Position numbers and translations under genes: made by a program. Below the pieces are notes generated by a model, which was given only the letters and a program-made list of their open reading frames with translations, had not been told where the DNA came from and made no database searches. Below are positions 14,126 to 14,180 of a stretch of DNA of 14,180 nucleotides, piece by piece; within the stretch, counting starts at the first letter, position 1; the number at the start of each line of letters is the position of its first letter. The stretch is from NCBI GenBank assembly GCA_964348085.1, contig CAYGBI010000087.1, positions 1 to 14,180 of the forward strand, in the 5' to 3' direction. The DNA comes from VXYL01 sp964348085 (lineage in GTDB: Bacteria > Pseudomonadota > Gammaproteobacteria > Pseudomonadales > Azotimanducaceae).

Positions 14126-14180
14126 CAGGGCAATCGCTTTTGGATTCCGGCGGTTTCGATGACGGCGGCGATGCGTCAGA
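14126..14180 (+). mobile_element. Second ISAs1-family element, left end
   Basis: CAGGGCAATCGCTTTTG (14126-14142) is the exact inverted copy of the right end at 1015-1031. The sequence after it does not match the reverse complement of the right-end interior, so this is the left end of an element pointing rightward. A start codon follows at 14159. The rest lies outside the window. Confidence 0.8.
14159..14180 (+). CDS. Start of an ISAs1 transposase (3' end outside window)
   Basis: ATG at 14159, 16 nt after the terminal repeat, opens a frame reading MTAAMRQ to the window edge. The position fits an ISAs1 transposase start; the sequence is too short to prove it. A second in-frame ATG lies at 14171. 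Confidence 0.45.

Noticed and set aside
1..14180. CRISPR array, tRNA, rRNA or Sec-insertion genes
   Set aside because: No regularly spaced repeats, no cloverleaf or rRNA-like segment, and no SelA, SelB or SelD protein were found on reading both strands.

Overview
The window looks like chromosomal or mobile DNA of a GC-rich bacterium whose taxon I cannot fix. GTG and TTG starts, tight ATGA overlaps and Shine-Dalgarno sites are typically bacterial. Two phytanoyl-CoA dioxygenase-like genes, a CoA transferase and two apparent selenoproteins would fit an uncultured marine or host-associated lineage, but that is inference. TGA also serves as an ordinary stop for several genes here, so the standard code with selective selenocysteine insertion is the simplest reading.

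Layout: (1) 1-1031 is the right part of an ISAs1-family insertion sequence. Its terminal inverted repeat recurs at 14126, where a second copy begins, so about 13.1 kb lies between two ISAs1-type ends in direct orientation. (2) 1112-8508 is a metabolic/redox block: a PhyH dioxygenase and a rhodanese on the plus strand; a minus-strand operon of a second PhyH dioxygenase, a glutaredoxin-DinB fusion and a small unknown protein; then plus-strand genes for two linked D-threonine-aldolase-like proteins (the first probably a pseudoenzyme), a class III CoA transferase, a PPOX-class flavin protein and a SelW-like protein. (3) 8800-13919 is a defence-like block: a C5 cytosine methyltransferase overlapping a GHKL (MORC/MutL-like) ATPase fused to a PD-(D/E)XK nuclease domain, followed by an OLD-like AAA ATPase and a DUF3226-type Toprim protein 2 nt apart.

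The main discovery is that two genes carry an in-frame TGA exactly where a redox-active cysteine is expected. The glutaredoxin-DinB fusion reads U-x-x-C, with its start at 3729 fixed by an ATGA overlap with the upstream gene. The SelW-like gene at 8287-8508 reads C-x-x-U and has a perfect ribosome binding site. Each TGA is followed within about 15-20 nt by a small hairpin whose loop starts with G and resembles a bacterial SECIS element. Ordinary gene calling would truncate the first protein to a TTG start at 3642 and lose the second.

How the genes work together: the redox block combines Fe(II)/2-oxoglutarate oxygenases, thiol or selenol redox proteins, a sulfurtransferase and amino-acid/CoA enzymes, but no single pathway can be assigned. 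The defence block looks like a restriction-modification pair plus an ATPase/Toprim pair. No Sec-insertion genes (selA, selB, selC, selD), tRNA, rRNA or CRISPR array was seen.
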